Source: an uncultured Oscillibacter sp. | GTDB lineage: Bacteria > Bacillota > Clostridia > Oscillospirales > Oscillospiraceae | Direction: 5' to 3' | NCBI GenBank assembly: GCA_947245315.1 | Contig: CAMXNV010000001.1 | Coordinates: 1 to 36,559 of the forward strand | DNA: 36,559 nucleotides | Part shown: in pieces, positions 22,289 through 30,376 of the stretch | Position numbering within the stretch: position 1 is the stretch's first letter | Layout of the letters: each line of letters opens with the position of its first letter | Made by a program: the position numbers and the translations under genes | Notes under the pieces: generated by a model | Databases searched by the model: none | What the model was told of the DNA's origin: nothing | The model's input: only the letters and a program-made list of their open reading frames with translations

Positions 22289-23008
22289 GTGCGGATCAGC
22301 GTGCTGGGCGTGGGCTTTGACAATCTGACCTTGGAGGAGGCGGTGGAACGGGGCATGGAGCTCCTCCACAGCCCGGGGGCCCACTACGTGGTCACCCCCA
22401 ATCCCGAGATCGTGGAAATCTGCCGGGAGAACCTGGCCGCCCGGGAGGCGGTGAACCAGGCGGACCTGGTCCTGGCCGACGGCATCGGCGTGGTGAAGGG
22501 CGCGGCCATGCTGGGGACGCCCCTGAAGGGGCGGGTGCCCGGCATCGAGTTCGCCGCCGGGCTCATGGAGCGCATGGCGGCGGAGGGCCTGTCCCTCTAC
22601 CTGCTGGGGGCCAAGCCCGGCGTGGCGGAGGCCGCCGGAGAGCGTCTGGCGGCCCAATACCCCGGCCTGAAAATCGCCGGGACCCACGACGGCTATTTTC
22701 AGGAGGACGGCCCCGTGACGGAGGCCATCCGGCAGAGCGGCGCGGACTGCGTCTTCGTCTGCCTGGGGGCCCCCAAGCAGGAGCTCTGGATGCGCAAGCA
22801 GGGCGGGGCCACCGGGGCCCGGCTCCTCTGCGGCCTGGGGGGCAGCCTGGACGTCTTCGCCGGAGTGGTGGAGCGGGCCCCCAGGTTCTGGTCCGACCAT
22901 GGGCTGGAGTGGTTCTACCGGCTGTGCCGGGACCCCCGCCGGGCCGGGCGGATGATGAAGCTGCCCCTGTTTTTGATACACGTGAAGAAGGAGAAAAGGC
23001 GGAGATGA
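22289..23008 (+). CDS. WecG/TagA/CpsF-family glycosyltransferase
   Basis: 239-residue membrane-associated enzyme of the GT26 family. TagA/WecG members transfer N-acetylmannosamine (or its uronic acid) to undecaprenyl-PP-GlcNAc, building the linkage unit of wall teichoic acid or a related polymer. Landmarks are HYVVTPNPEIVEICREN, LADGIGVVKGAAMLG, RVPGIEFAAGLM, VFVCLGAPKQELWM and GGSLDVFAGVVERAPRFW, followed by a basic C-terminal tail (KKEKRRR) that suits membrane attachment. The GTG start has GAGGTGA. The stop overlaps the tmk start. The product may feed the same wall polymer that SLH proteins or the MBOAT act on; that link is inferred. Confidence 0.91.
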   Translation: MRISVLGVGFDNLTLEEAVERGMELLHSPGAHYVVTPNPEIVEICRENLAAREAVNQADLVLADGIGVVKGAAMLGTPLKGRVPGIEFAAGLMERMAAEGLSLYLLGAKPGVAEAAGERLAAQYPGLKIAGTHDGYFQEDGPVTEAIRQSGADCVFVCLGAPKQELWMRKQGGATGARLLCGLGGSLDVFAGVVERAPRFWSDHGLEWFYRLCRDPRRAGRMMKLPLFLIHVKKEKRRR

Positions 23009-23673
23009 GGGGAACGCTGATTGTATTCGAGGGCACCGACGGCTCCGGCAAGGCCACCCAGGCCAAGCTCCTCCTCCGGAGTCTGGAGGCCCGGGGAATC
23101 CCCTGCCGGGAGATTGACTTTCCCCGGTACGGCAATCCCTTTGCCGAACCGGCGAACCTGTACCTCCACGGCGCCCTGGGGGGCAGCCCCGGGGACGTGA
23201 ACGCCTACGCCGCCTCCGCTATGTTTGCCGTGGACCGCTTCGCCTCCTACAAGGAGGACTGGGGGCGCTTCTACGAGGAGGGGGGCGTGGTGATCGCCAA
23301 CCGCTACACCACCTCCAATGTGGTCCACCAGGCCTCCAAGCTCCCCCAGGGGGAGCGGCAGGCCTATCTGGACTGGCTCTTTGACCTGGAGTACGGGCGC
23401 CTGGGCCTCCCGGAGCCGGACCTGGTGCTCTACCTGGACATGCCCACGGAGGTGGCCGGGCGGATGCTGCGCCGCCGGGAGGCGGAGACGGACGTCCGGG
23501 CGGACATCCACGAGCGGGACGAGGCCTATCTCCGCCGCTGCCAGGAGAGCGCCCGGGAGACCGTGGAGGCCCTGGGCTGGACCGTGATCGACTGCGCCGC
23601 CGGGGACCGGCCCCGGACGCCGGAGGAGATTCACGCCCAGGTGGCCGCCGCCGTGGAGAGGTATGTGGGCTAG
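23005..23673 (+). CDS. tmk: Thymidylate kinase (dTMP kinase)
   Basis: 222-residue P-loop kinase making dTDP. The P-loop is EGTDGSGKATQAK (residues 9-21), with Ala where most bacterial enzymes have Thr after the Lys. The DR-F/Y motif occurs as VDRFASY, with the substrate loop VIANRYTTSN, and a C-terminal LID-like region RRREAETDVRADIHERDEAYL. This matches the clostridial variant of the family. The ATG overlaps the upstream stop by ATGA. Another nucleoside monophosphate kinase of the same fold is possible but less likely. Confidence 0.88.
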   Translation: MRGTLIVFEGTDGSGKATQAKLLLRSLEARGIPCREIDFPRYGNPFAEPANLYLHGALGGSPGDVNAYAASAMFAVDRFASYKEDWGRFYEEGGVVIANRYTTSNVVHQASKLPQGERQAYLDWLFDLEYGRLGLPEPDLVLYLDMPTEVAGRMLRRREAETDVRADIHERDEAYLRRCQESARETVEALGWTVIDCAAGDRPRTPEEIHAQVAAAVERYVG

Positions 23674-23696
23674 TCCCAATCCGGGACGCCGGAAAC

Positions 23697-23715
23697 GGGA
23701 CGCGAGGCGTCCCGT
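23697..23715. terminator. Hairpin between tmk and the Cys-rich gene
   Basis: An 8-bp stem (23697-23704 with 23708-23715). A short TTT follows on the minus strand, so it may end the convergent Cys-rich gene. Confidence 0.4.
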
Positions 23716-23727
23716 CCGGCTGGGTAC

Positions 23728-23994
23728 TCAGCAGCAGGAGTCGTTGCAGCCGCAGTTGCAGTTACAGCCGCAGTTTCCCCCGCAGTTGCAGCCACAGCCG
23801 CAGCCGCAGTTCCCGCCGCAGTTCCCGCCGCAGTTCCCGCCGCAGTTGCAGCCGCAGTTGCAGCCGCAGTTTCCGCCGCAGCTGCCGCCCCAATTGCCGC
23901 CCCAGCTGTTCCCGCCGCATCCGCAGCAGCAGAACAGGATGATGATCAGGATGATCCACAGGCAGCCATTGTCGTTTCCATTGTTAAAGCACAT
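23728..23994 (-). CDS. Cys/Gly/Asn-rich small membrane-anchored protein
   Basis: 88 residues with about 26 Cys. The N-terminus MCFNNGNDNG is followed by a hydrophobic segment CLWIILIIILFCCCGC (residues 11-26) and then some 60 residues made almost only of Gly, Asn and Cys in CGGN and CGCN units. A GAGGTGA ribosome site lies five to six bases before the ATG, so it is probably a real gene despite the low complexity. A CATAGAATA box upstream loosely recalls sporulation sigma -10 elements, without a matching -35. Function unknown: a spore-coat or cross-linked surface protein, or a metal-binding peptide, are guesses. Confidence 0.75.
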   Translation of the reverse strand: MCFNNGNDNGCLWIILIIILFCCCGCGGNSWGGNWGGSCGGNCGCNCGCNCGGNCGGNCGGNCGCGCGCNCGGNCGCNCNCGCNDSCC

Positions 23995-24131
23995 ATACAG
24001 TCACCTCTCTTGGATTTGAGATATTCTATGCGCCCGGCCGCCGCCGGGAGCCTGACCCGCTGAAAATTCAACCCGTCCTTTTTTTCGGGGGCCTTTTCAG
24101 AGGGCGCGCGCAGACGCGAGGAGGTTTTCAC

Positions 24132-25322
24132 ATGGCCGATTTTAAGAACAGCGACACCGCCAGCTGGGACGCCGGGCAGGTCCGCCGGGAGCAGCCCGAG
24201 CACGGGACCCGTCCCCCCGCCCGTCCCCCCCAGCGGAAACGCCGCCGGAAAAGGCGGAGGATGAACCCCTTCCTGTTCATCCTCCTGCACCTGACCTTCG
24301 TGGCCCTGGCCTCGGCGCTGCTGGGCTGCGGGGGCTGGCTCCTGTTCAGCGACTTCTGCTCCTTCAACCGCTCCGCCCTGCCCAAGGCGGACGTGGTGGT
24401 GGAGGTCACCGCCGAGGACACGGTGGACACCATAGCCGACAAGCTGGCAGCGGGGGGCCTCATTGAGTACAAGTGGTTCTTCAAGCTCTACGCCGACGTA
24501 ACCGGCGCGGAGGAGGAAATCGGCATGGGGACCCACACCCTGAACACGGACATGGACTATCACGCCCTGGTGGCGGGGATGCGGAGCGTCGCCGGGAACC
24601 TCAACGAGGACACCGTCCGGGTCACCATCCCGGAGGGCTACACCGTGGCCCAGACCATCGCCCTGCTGGCCAAGAACGGCGTCAACTCCGAGGCGGCCCT
24701 GACGGAGGCGGCCCAGACCGCCCAGTTCGACTTCCCCTTCATCGACAACGAGTCCCAGGAGCTCAGCCGCCTGGAGGGCTACCTCTTCCCGGACACCTAC
24801 GACTTCTATGTGAACGAGAACCCGGCCAACGCCCTGACCCGGCTGATTAAAAACTTCAACAGCAAAATCGACGACGAGCTGCTGGCCGAGGCGGAAGCCC
24901 GGGGCTATGACCTCCACAAGGTCATCACCGTGGCCTCCCTCATCGAGCGGGAGACCTCCGGCGGCGACCAGGCCACCATCGCCTCCGTCATCTACAACCG
25001 GCTGGACGGCCCCGGCGACAAGGCGGGCACCAACGGCCTGCTCCAGGTGGACGCCTCCCTGCTCTACGGCCTGCCGGGCCACGAGGGGGCCATCACCCAG
25101 CAGGACCTGGAGGCGGACACGCCCTATAACCTCTACAAGTACAAGGGCCTGCCCCCCACCCCCATCGCCAACCCCGGCTGGGACGCCATCGAGGCGGCCC
25201 TCCAGCCCCAGGAGACCAACTACTATTACTACGCCCTGGGCAAGGACGGGGAGCACCACTTCTTCGAGACCTACCAGGCGCACCTGAACTTCGTGAACAG
25301 CAGTGAGTACTATGGGAACTAA
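24132..25322 (+). CDS. mltG: Endolytic murein transglycosylase MltG
   Basis: 396-residue cell-wall enzyme that cleaves nascent glycan strands and sets their length. A basic, Pro-rich cytosolic tail (1-43) is followed by one membrane segment (about 45-72), a LysM-like domain (about 85-170; IPEGYTVAQTIALL) and the YceG domain. The catalytic Glu272 lies in TVASLIERET, with LEGYLFPDTYDF and YNLYKYKGLPPTPIANPG as family blocks. GAGGAGG precedes the ATG. In Bacillus yrrL (mltG) precedes yrrM-yrrN-yrrO; here the U32 peptidase follows directly with an overlap and the methyltransferase yrrM is absent. Confidence 0.95.
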   Translation: MADFKNSDTASWDAGQVRREQPEHGTRPPARPPQRKRRRKRRRMNPFLFILLHLTFVALASALLGCGGWLLFSDFCSFNRSALPKADVVVEVTAEDTVDTIADKLAAGGLIEYKWFFKLYADVTGAEEEIGMGTHTLNTDMDYHALVAGMRSVAGNLNEDTVRVTIPEGYTVAQTIALLAKNGVNSEAALTEAAQTAQFDFPFIDNESQELSRLEGYLFPDTYDFYVNENPANALTRLIKNFNSKIDDELLAEAEARGYDLHKVITVASLIERETSGGDQATIASVIYNRLDGPGDKAGTNGLLQVDASLLYGLPGHEGAITQQDLEADTPYNLYKYKGLPPTPIANPGWDAIEAALQPQETNYYYYALGKDGEHHFFETYQAHLNFVNSSEYYGN

Positions 25323-26547
25323 GCCGGAGCTGCTGGCCCCGGCGGGGGACATGGAGCGCCTCCGCATGGCCGTGCTCTACGGGGCGGACGCCGTGTATCT
25401 GGCGGGCACGGACTTCGGCATGCGGGCCTTCGCGGGGAACTTCACCCCCGAAGACCTGGAGGAGGCCGTGGCCTTCGCCCACAGCCACGGCGTCCGGGTC
25501 CACTGCACCGTGAACACCATGCCCCGGAACGGGGAAATGGACCGCCTCCCCGCCCATCTGGAGCGGCTGGAGGCCGCCGGGGTGGACGCCGTCATCCTGG
25601 CGGACCTGGGGGCCTTCCGCCTGGCGGAGAAGTACGCCCCCCACGCGGCCCGCCACGTCTCCACCCAAGCCGGGGTCAGCAATTACGAGTGCGCCCGGGC
25701 CTGGCACGACCTGGGCGCCGCCCGGGTCATCCTGGCCCGGGAGCTGAGCCTGGAGGAGCTCCGCACCATCCGGGACAAGACGCCTCCCTCCCTGGAGCTG
25801 GAGGCCTTTGTCCACGGGGCCATGTGCGTCAGCTACTCCGGGCGCTGCCTCCTCAGCAACTACATGACGGGCCGGGACTCCAGCCGGGGGGCCTGCGCCC
25901 AGCCCTGCCGGTACAAGTACGCCCTGGTGGAGGAGAAGCGCCCCGGGGAGTTCTTCCCCATGGAGGAGGACGAGCAGGGGGCCTACATCCTCAACTCCCG
26001 GGACATGTGCATGATCGACCACCTGGAGGACCTCCGGTTCCTGGACAGCCTGAAAATCGAGGGCCGGGCCAAGTCCGCCTACTACGCCGCCGTGGTCACG
26101 GCGGCCTATCGCCACGGCCTGGACGCCGCGGCGGCGGGGGAGCCCCTGGACCCCGTCTGGCGGGACGAGGTGGAGCACGTCAGCCACCGGCCCTACTCCA
26201 CCGGCTTCTTCTACGGCCAGCCGGGCCAGTACTATGACGACGCCCGTTACATCCGCCAGTGGCAGGTGGCCGCCCTGGTGACGGACTGCGACGCCGGGGG
26301 GAACGCCACGCTGTCCCTGCGGAACAAGTTCCGGGCCGGGGACGAGGTGGAGCTGGTGGGCCCGGACGTCCGGCCCTTCCGGATGACCGTGCCGGAGATG
26401 ACGGACGGGGAGGGCCTCCCCCTCCTGGAACCCAAGACGCCCCAGAGCGTCTTCCATATGAAGCTGCCCCGGAGGGTGCCCCCCTGGACCATCCTCCGCC
26501 GGGCGGCGGACCTCTCGGCCAAGGGGCCGGGGGATGGGACCCCATAA
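25312..26547 (+). CDS. Peptidase U32 family protein (TrhP-like tRNA hydroxylation factor)
   Basis: 411-residue member of the U32 family, whose TrhP branch helps make 5-hydroxyuridine at position 34 of tRNAs, using prephenate and an iron-sulfur cluster. The N-terminus KPELLAPAGDMERL is typical. The Cys set EAFVHGAMCVSYSGRC and ACAQPCRYKY (Cys172, 179, 195, 199) is the conserved signature, and DSLKIEGRAKSAYY follows. The ATG at 25312 overlaps mltG by 11 bases; a GTG at 25303 is also possible and neither has a strong ribosome site, so coupling to mltG is likely. Older protease naming is not supported by known chemistry. Confidence 0.9.
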   Translation: MGTKPELLAPAGDMERLRMAVLYGADAVYLAGTDFGMRAFAGNFTPEDLEEAVAFAHSHGVRVHCTVNTMPRNGEMDRLPAHLERLEAAGVDAVILADLGAFRLAEKYAPHAARHVSTQAGVSNYECARAWHDLGAARVILARELSLEELRTIRDKTPPSLELEAFVHGAMCVSYSGRCLLSNYMTGRDSSRGACAQPCRYKYALVEEKRPGEFFPMEEDEQGAYILNSRDMCMIDHLEDLRFLDSLKIEGRAKSAYYAAVVTAAYRHGLDAAAAGEPLDPVWRDEVEHVSHRPYSTGFFYGQPGQYYDDARYIRQWQVAALVTDCDAGGNATLSLRNKFRAGDEVELVGPDVRPFRMTVPEMTDGEGLPLLEPKTPQSVFHMKLPRRVPPWTILRRAADLSAKGPGDGTP

Positions 26548-26568
26548 CATAGAAAAGGAGAAGCCGCT

Positions 26569-27966
26569 ATGAACGCAGACGTTGTGATCGTGGGCGCGGG
26601 CCCGGCCGGAATCTTCACGGCCCTGGAGATGCTGAAAAAGGGGAGCCGGCAGAAAATTATCATGGTGGAGAAGGGGCAGAGCATCGAGAACCGCCGCTGC
26701 CCCAAGCACCAGACCAACCGCTGCATGAACTGCAAGCCCTACTGCCACATTACCACCGGCTTCTCCGGCGCCGGGGCCTTCTCCGACGGGAAGCTGTCCC
26801 TGAGCTACGAGGTGGGCGGGGACCTGCCCACCCTCATCGGTCCGGACCTGGCCCAGGAGACCATCCAGTACGCCGACAAAATCTACCTGGATTTCGGCGC
26901 GGATACCCACATCGAAGGGCTGGAATACCCGGAGGAGCGGAAGGAAATCCGCAAGCGGGCCATCCAGGCGGGCCTCAAGCTGGTGGACTGCCCCATCCGC
27001 CACATGGGCACGGAGAAGGCCCATGACATCTACTTAGGCATCGAGCGCTATTTGCAGGACCAGGGGGTGGAGATACTCTTCAGCCACGAGTGCAAGAACC
27101 TGATCCTGGAGAACGACGTCTGCAAGGGCGTGACGGTCTCCGACCGGCGTCAGGACTTTGAGATTCACGCCCGGCACACCGTGGTGGCCACGGGCCGCCG
27201 GGGGGCGGACTGGCTGGAGAAGCTCTGCGCCGAGCACCACATCGCCCACGCCCCGGGCACCGTGGACATCGGCGTCCGGGTGGAGGTCCGGAACGAGGTC
27301 ATGGAGCTGGTGAACCGGGTGCTCTACGAGTCCAAGCTGGTGGGCTGGCCCAAGCCCTTCAAGAATAAGGTGCGGACCTTCTGCCAGAATCCCGGGGGCT
27401 TCGTCAGCCAAGAAAATTACGACAATGACCTGGCGGTGGTCAACGGGCACTCCTATAAGGAATTCAAAAGTGACAATACAAATGTGTCCATTCTCTGCTC
27501 CCACAATTTCAGCGTGCCCTTCAACCAGCCCATCGCCTACGCCCAGAAGGTGGGCGAGCTGACCAACATGCTGGCCAACGGCCAGATTCTGGTTCAGCGC
27601 TTCGGGGACATCCTGGACGGCAAGCGGACCTGGCAGAAGGAGCTGGACCAGTCCAACATCCGGCCCACCCTGCCGGACGTGGTGGCGGGGGACATCACCG
27701 CTGCCATGCCCTACCGGGCCATGGTGAACATCATCAACTTCATCCAGGCCATGGACTACGTGGTCCCCGGCTTCGCCTCGGTGGAGACCCTGCTGTACTC
27801 CCCGGAGCTGAAGTTCTACTCCAACCGGGTGAAGATGGACACGGATTTCAACACCAGCCTCCAGGGGCTCCACTGCCTGGGGGACTCCTCCGGCTGGACC
27901 AGGGGCCTGATGATGTCCTCCGCCATGGGCGTGCTTATGGGAAGGAAGCTGGCCTCCTTTTCTTGA
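26569..27966 (+). CDS. FAD-dependent dehydrogenase-like protein (COG2509 type)
   Basis: 465-residue flavoprotein. The dinucleotide fold opens with DVVIVGAGPAGIFTALEM (residues 4-21). A Cys cluster CPKHQTNRCMNCKPYC (about residues 44-59) is typical of the uncharacterised COG2509 group. Further blocks are GFSGAGAFSDGKLSL, HTVVATGRRGADWL, and the FAD-binding end GLHCLGDSSGWTRGLMMSSAMG. The reaction is unknown. AAAAGGAG is well placed. It follows the U32 gene by 21 bases, so mltG-U32-flavoprotein probably form one unit. Confidence 0.88.
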   Translation: MNADVVIVGAGPAGIFTALEMLKKGSRQKIIMVEKGQSIENRRCPKHQTNRCMNCKPYCHITTGFSGAGAFSDGKLSLSYEVGGDLPTLIGPDLAQETIQYADKIYLDFGADTHIEGLEYPEERKEIRKRAIQAGLKLVDCPIRHMGTEKAHDIYLGIERYLQDQGVEILFSHECKNLILENDVCKGVTVSDRRQDFEIHARHTVVATGRRGADWLEKLCAEHHIAHAPGTVDIGVRVEVRNEVMELVNRVLYESKLVGWPKPFKNKVRTFCQNPGGFVSQENYDNDLAVVNGHSYKEFKSDNTNVSILCSHNFSVPFNQPIAYAQKVGELTNMLANGQILVQRFGDILDGKRTWQKELDQSNIRPTLPDVVAGDITAAMPYRAMVNIINFIQAMDYVVPGFASVETLLYSPELKFYSNRVKMDTDFNTSLQGLHCLGDSSGWTRGLMMSSAMGVLMGRKLASFS

Positions 27967-28038
27967 AAGATTTGAAGGGCTTATTTTGACCAATGAAACA
28001 TCAGGGCCGCAGGTTCCCGAGACTGCAAGGAGGGACAA

Positions 28039-28551
28039 ATGGGCGTTCTGCTGCTGGTTCCCTTTTTTCTGCTCCGCTTCGGGCTCATGGCCCTTCTGGA
28101 CTCCGGCGCTCTGCCCAGGGCCGCGCACTTCGCCCCTCTGCGGGGAAGGGAACGGGCGGCCTACTGGGTCTATCAGTTCTCCACGGCGGCTCTGATTCTG
28201 GGGCTGTGCTTCGCGAGAATAAGAGCCTCCCGGCTTCTGCCCGCCGGAGCCGTGTGCTATGGGCTGGGGCTCTTGCTGCTGGCCGGTTCCGTGGCGGGCT
28301 TCTGCGCCCCGGCGGAGGACGGCCTCCGGCAAAGCGGGCTCTACCGGGTCTCCCGAAATCCCATGTACCTGGCCTACTTCGTCTTCTTCGTCGGGTGCGT
28401 CCTGCTGTCGGCCTCCTGGCCCCTGGCGGCGGCGCTGGCTTGTTTCCAGGTCTCGGCCCACTGGATCGTCCTGGCCGAGGAACGCTGGTGCCTGGAGCGC
28501 TTTGGGGAGGACTACCGGCAGTACATGGGGCGGGTGCGGCGTTATATTTGA
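28039..28551 (+). CDS. Isoprenylcysteine carboxyl methyltransferase-like membrane protein
   Basis: 170-residue integral membrane protein with about four membrane segments. The C-terminal half has the ICMT/PEMT signature: GLYRVSRNPMYLAYFVFFVG (residues about 99-118) and AEERWCLERFGEDYRQYMGRVRRYI at the end. Relatives methylate lipids or prenylated groups with S-adenosylmethionine at the membrane; the bacterial substrate is not known. GGAGG lies before the ATG. It follows the flavoprotein by 72 bases and ends at a bidirectional terminator. Confidence 0.88.
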   Translation: MGVLLLVPFFLLRFGLMALLDSGALPRAAHFAPLRGRERAAYWVYQFSTAALILGLCFARIRASRLLPAGAVCYGLGLLLLAGSVAGFCAPAEDGLRQSGLYRVSRNPMYLAYFVFFVGCVLLSASWPLAAALACFQVSAHWIVLAEERWCLERFGEDYRQYMGRVRRYI

Positions 28552-28553
28552 AT

Positions 28554-28584
28554 AAAAAACAGGGCTGTCAAGGCCCTGTTTTTT
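28554..28584. terminator. Bidirectional terminator
   Basis: AAAAAACAGGGC (28554-28565) is exactly inverted at 28573-28584, giving a T6 tail on both strands between convergent genes. Confidence 0.9.
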
Positions 28585-28594
28585 CTGTCCAATC

Positions 28595-29674
28595 TTATTC
28601 TTCCTCGCGCGGCTGATACTCCGGCGGAACGAGGGAGCTTCCCTCCATCCAGCCTTCCGGGCTGCCCTCCGGCAGGTCGGTGTTGCCCTCCGTGCCCACG
28701 ACGGAGGCCTTGGGAAGTACCCGGACAAGGCACTCCGCCGTCTGGTCCTTCCAGGAGGCGGTGATGACGGCCTCGCCCTCGCCCTCAATGAACACGGTTC
28801 CCGTGTTGGCCACCCGGGCCACGCTGGGGTCGGAGGAGGTCCACTCCACCTCCGCGAAGGGGGCCCCGTAGGCCTCCAGCAGGAAGTGGCCGGTGTCGCC
28901 CGCCGTCGCGTGGATTTCGTTAGTGTTCAGGCTGAAGATTCCCGGAATTTCCTGGGCCTCCATATAGGAGGGGGGAGCTGTGACGTTTAGCGTCTCCGTG
29001 ACCCGAATGTTCCCGCCGCATTCCAGCACAACCTCCAGATGCCCCATAAGGCTCTCCGGAATGTCCCAGGCGAAGAGGGCGAAGTCCCGGCCCTCCCCCG
29101 CCGCCTGGACGGCGATCTGTTCCCGCTGGTCCAGGGTCTCCGTCCCCGTGGGCGTCAGGAACAGGGAGACGGCGTTGACGTAGTTCTCGGGGCTGTCCTC
29201 AAACGTCACCAGCACCAGCACCCGCTCCCCGGCGGTGAAGCTGTTCCACCCGTCCCCCAGGTCCGTCTGGAGAGGCGCGGCATTTTCATCATAGAAATAC
29301 ACACCGGTGACATAGGGCTCCGAGGGCCGGGGCACATCCGTGTGGGTGTCCGCTCTGAGGGCGGTGAACAGGCCCGCTGAGAGCAGGGCCGACAGGACCA
29401 GCACCCCCAGGACCAGGAGCACAATTCGCTTCCAGTTCCAGAAGGGCGGCTTAGGCGGGGCCTCGGGGCCCGCATCCTGCGGGACCGCCTCCGGCGCGGG
29501 GAAGCTGACCCCCAGCACCTCCTCCAATAATTGCAGATTCTCCGGGCTGGGCACCGAGGCCCCCAGCTCCCACTTGCTGACGGCCTGGCGGCTGACCTCC
29601 AGCTTTTCGGCCAGGTCCTCCTGGGTCAGGCCCAGGTCCTCCCGGGCCTGTTTGATGATGTCCGCGATTGTCAT
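28595..29674 (-). CDS. Transmembrane XRE regulator with extracellular Ig-like (Big2) domain
   Basis: 359-residue protein. Residues 1-60 are an XRE helix-turn-helix (ADIIKQAREDLGLTQEDLAEK, then VSRQAVSKWE). A Pro-rich linker leads to one membrane segment (about 82-105). The outside part has an undefined beta-rich region (about 115-240) and a Big2 immunoglobulin-like domain (about 245-320; EVEWTSSDPSVARVANTGTV). It could therefore link an outside or wall signal to DNA binding. The ATG at 29674 was chosen for GGGAGG nine bases upstream; the longer frame is not supported. It is divergent from an ECF sigma gene with palindromic sites between. Confidence 0.87.
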   Translation of the reverse strand: MTIADIIKQAREDLGLTQEDLAEKLEVSRQAVSKWELGASVPSPENLQLLEEVLGVSFPAPEAVPQDAGPEAPPKPPFWNWKRIVLLVLGVLVLSALLSAGLFTALRADTHTDVPRPSEPYVTGVYFYDENAAPLQTDLGDGWNSFTAGERVLVLVTFEDSPENYVNAVSLFLTPTGTETLDQREQIAVQAAGEGRDFALFAWDIPESLMGHLEVVLECGGNIRVTETLNVTAPPSYMEAQEIPGIFSLNTNEIHATAGDTGHFLLEAYGAPFAEVEWTSSDPSVARVANTGTVFIEGEGEAVITASWKDQTAECLVRVLPKASVVGTEGNTDLPEGSPEGWMEGSSLVPPEYQPREEE

Positions 29675-29719
29675 TTGTATAACCTCCCTGAAAGAGTTGA
29701 AACATGTCTCATGGGGGTT

Positions 29720-29779
29720 AGTATAGCAGGTTGCGGCAGTTGCGTCCACCAACCGGCGGCGCAACCGGGGCGGTTGCGC
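29720..29779 (-). promoter_or_regulatory. Promoter and palindromic operator candidate of the XRE-Big2 gene
   Basis: On the minus strand, TGGACG (29743-29748), a 17-bp spacer ending in TGC and TATACT (29720-29725). Upstream, GCGCAACC (29759-29766) is inverted exactly at 29772-29779. Two more TTGCG half-sites lie in the spacer region. The operator role is inferred. Confidence 0.6.
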
Positions 29780-29863
29780 GAAAAAAATCCCCCGGCGCTG
29801 CCAGATCGAGGGCCCTTCGTTCGTTTTATTAGCAGAACGGGCCGTTCAAAAGGAGATGATACT

Positions 29864-30376
29864 ACGGAACGAATCACCTATACCCGCCAAGAGGCGGAGG
29901 TGCTGGTAGAGCGCTGGTCGGACGCCGTCCTCCGGGTGGCCTACACCTGGACGGGCAGCCTCCAGGACGCGCAGGACGTGTGCCAGACGGTGCTTTTAAA
30001 GCTGCTGACCCAGCCGGAGCGCTTCCCGGATGCCGACCGGGAGCGGTTCTGGGTGCTGCGGGTCACCGTCAACTGCTGCAAGGACCTGAAAAAGTCCGCC
30101 TGGGCCCGGCGGCGGGTCTCCCTGGACGAGGCGGCGGAGGCCGCCGTCACCATGCCTGACCCCGGCGAGAGCCCCGTCCTGGAGGCGGTCATGGCCCTGC
30201 CGGAGAAGTACCGGCGGGCGGTGTACCTCCGCTATTACGAGGAGTACGGCGTGGGCGAGATCGCCGCCCTGATGGGCTGCCGGACCACCCAGGTCAGCAC
30301 CTACCTCTACCGGGGCAAGGCGAAGCTGAGAACCATGTTAGGAGGAATCTATGGACAAGAATGCTTTTCGGACTGA
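29864..30376 (+). CDS. ECF-type RNA polymerase sigma factor (start unclear)
   Basis: About 170-residue group IV sigma factor. Region 2 is AVLRVAYTWTGSLQDAQDVCQTVLLKLL with ERFWVLRVTVNCCKDLKKS; region 4 is VMALPEKYRRAVYLRYYEEYGVGEIAALMG and TTQVSTYLYRGKAKLR. The homologous N-terminus (TERITYTRQEAEV) lies downstream of AAAAGGAG, yet the frame has no ATG, GTG or TTG at the right distance. The coordinate given is an in-frame ACG. The adjacent ATG at 29856 is out of frame. The next proper start is GTG at 29900. A one-base deletion, a sequencing error or a non-standard start are all possible. The 3' end overlaps the anti-sigma gene by 26 bases. Confidence 0.82.
   Translation, partial: TERITYTRQEAEVLVERWSDAVLRVAYTWTGSLQDAQDVCQTVLLKLLTQPERFPDADRERFWVLRVTVNCCKDLKKSAWARRRVSLDEAAEAAVTMPDPGESPVLEAVMALPEKYRRAVYLRYYEEYGVGEIAALMGCRTTQVSTYLYRGKAKLRTMLGGIYGQECFSD

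Noticed and set aside
29856..29909. A 17-codon leader peptide starting at the ATG next to the sigma ribosome site
   Set aside because: The ATG abuts AGGAG with no spacing, and the peptide shows no pattern typical of attenuation. It is kept only as part of the start-codon puzzle.
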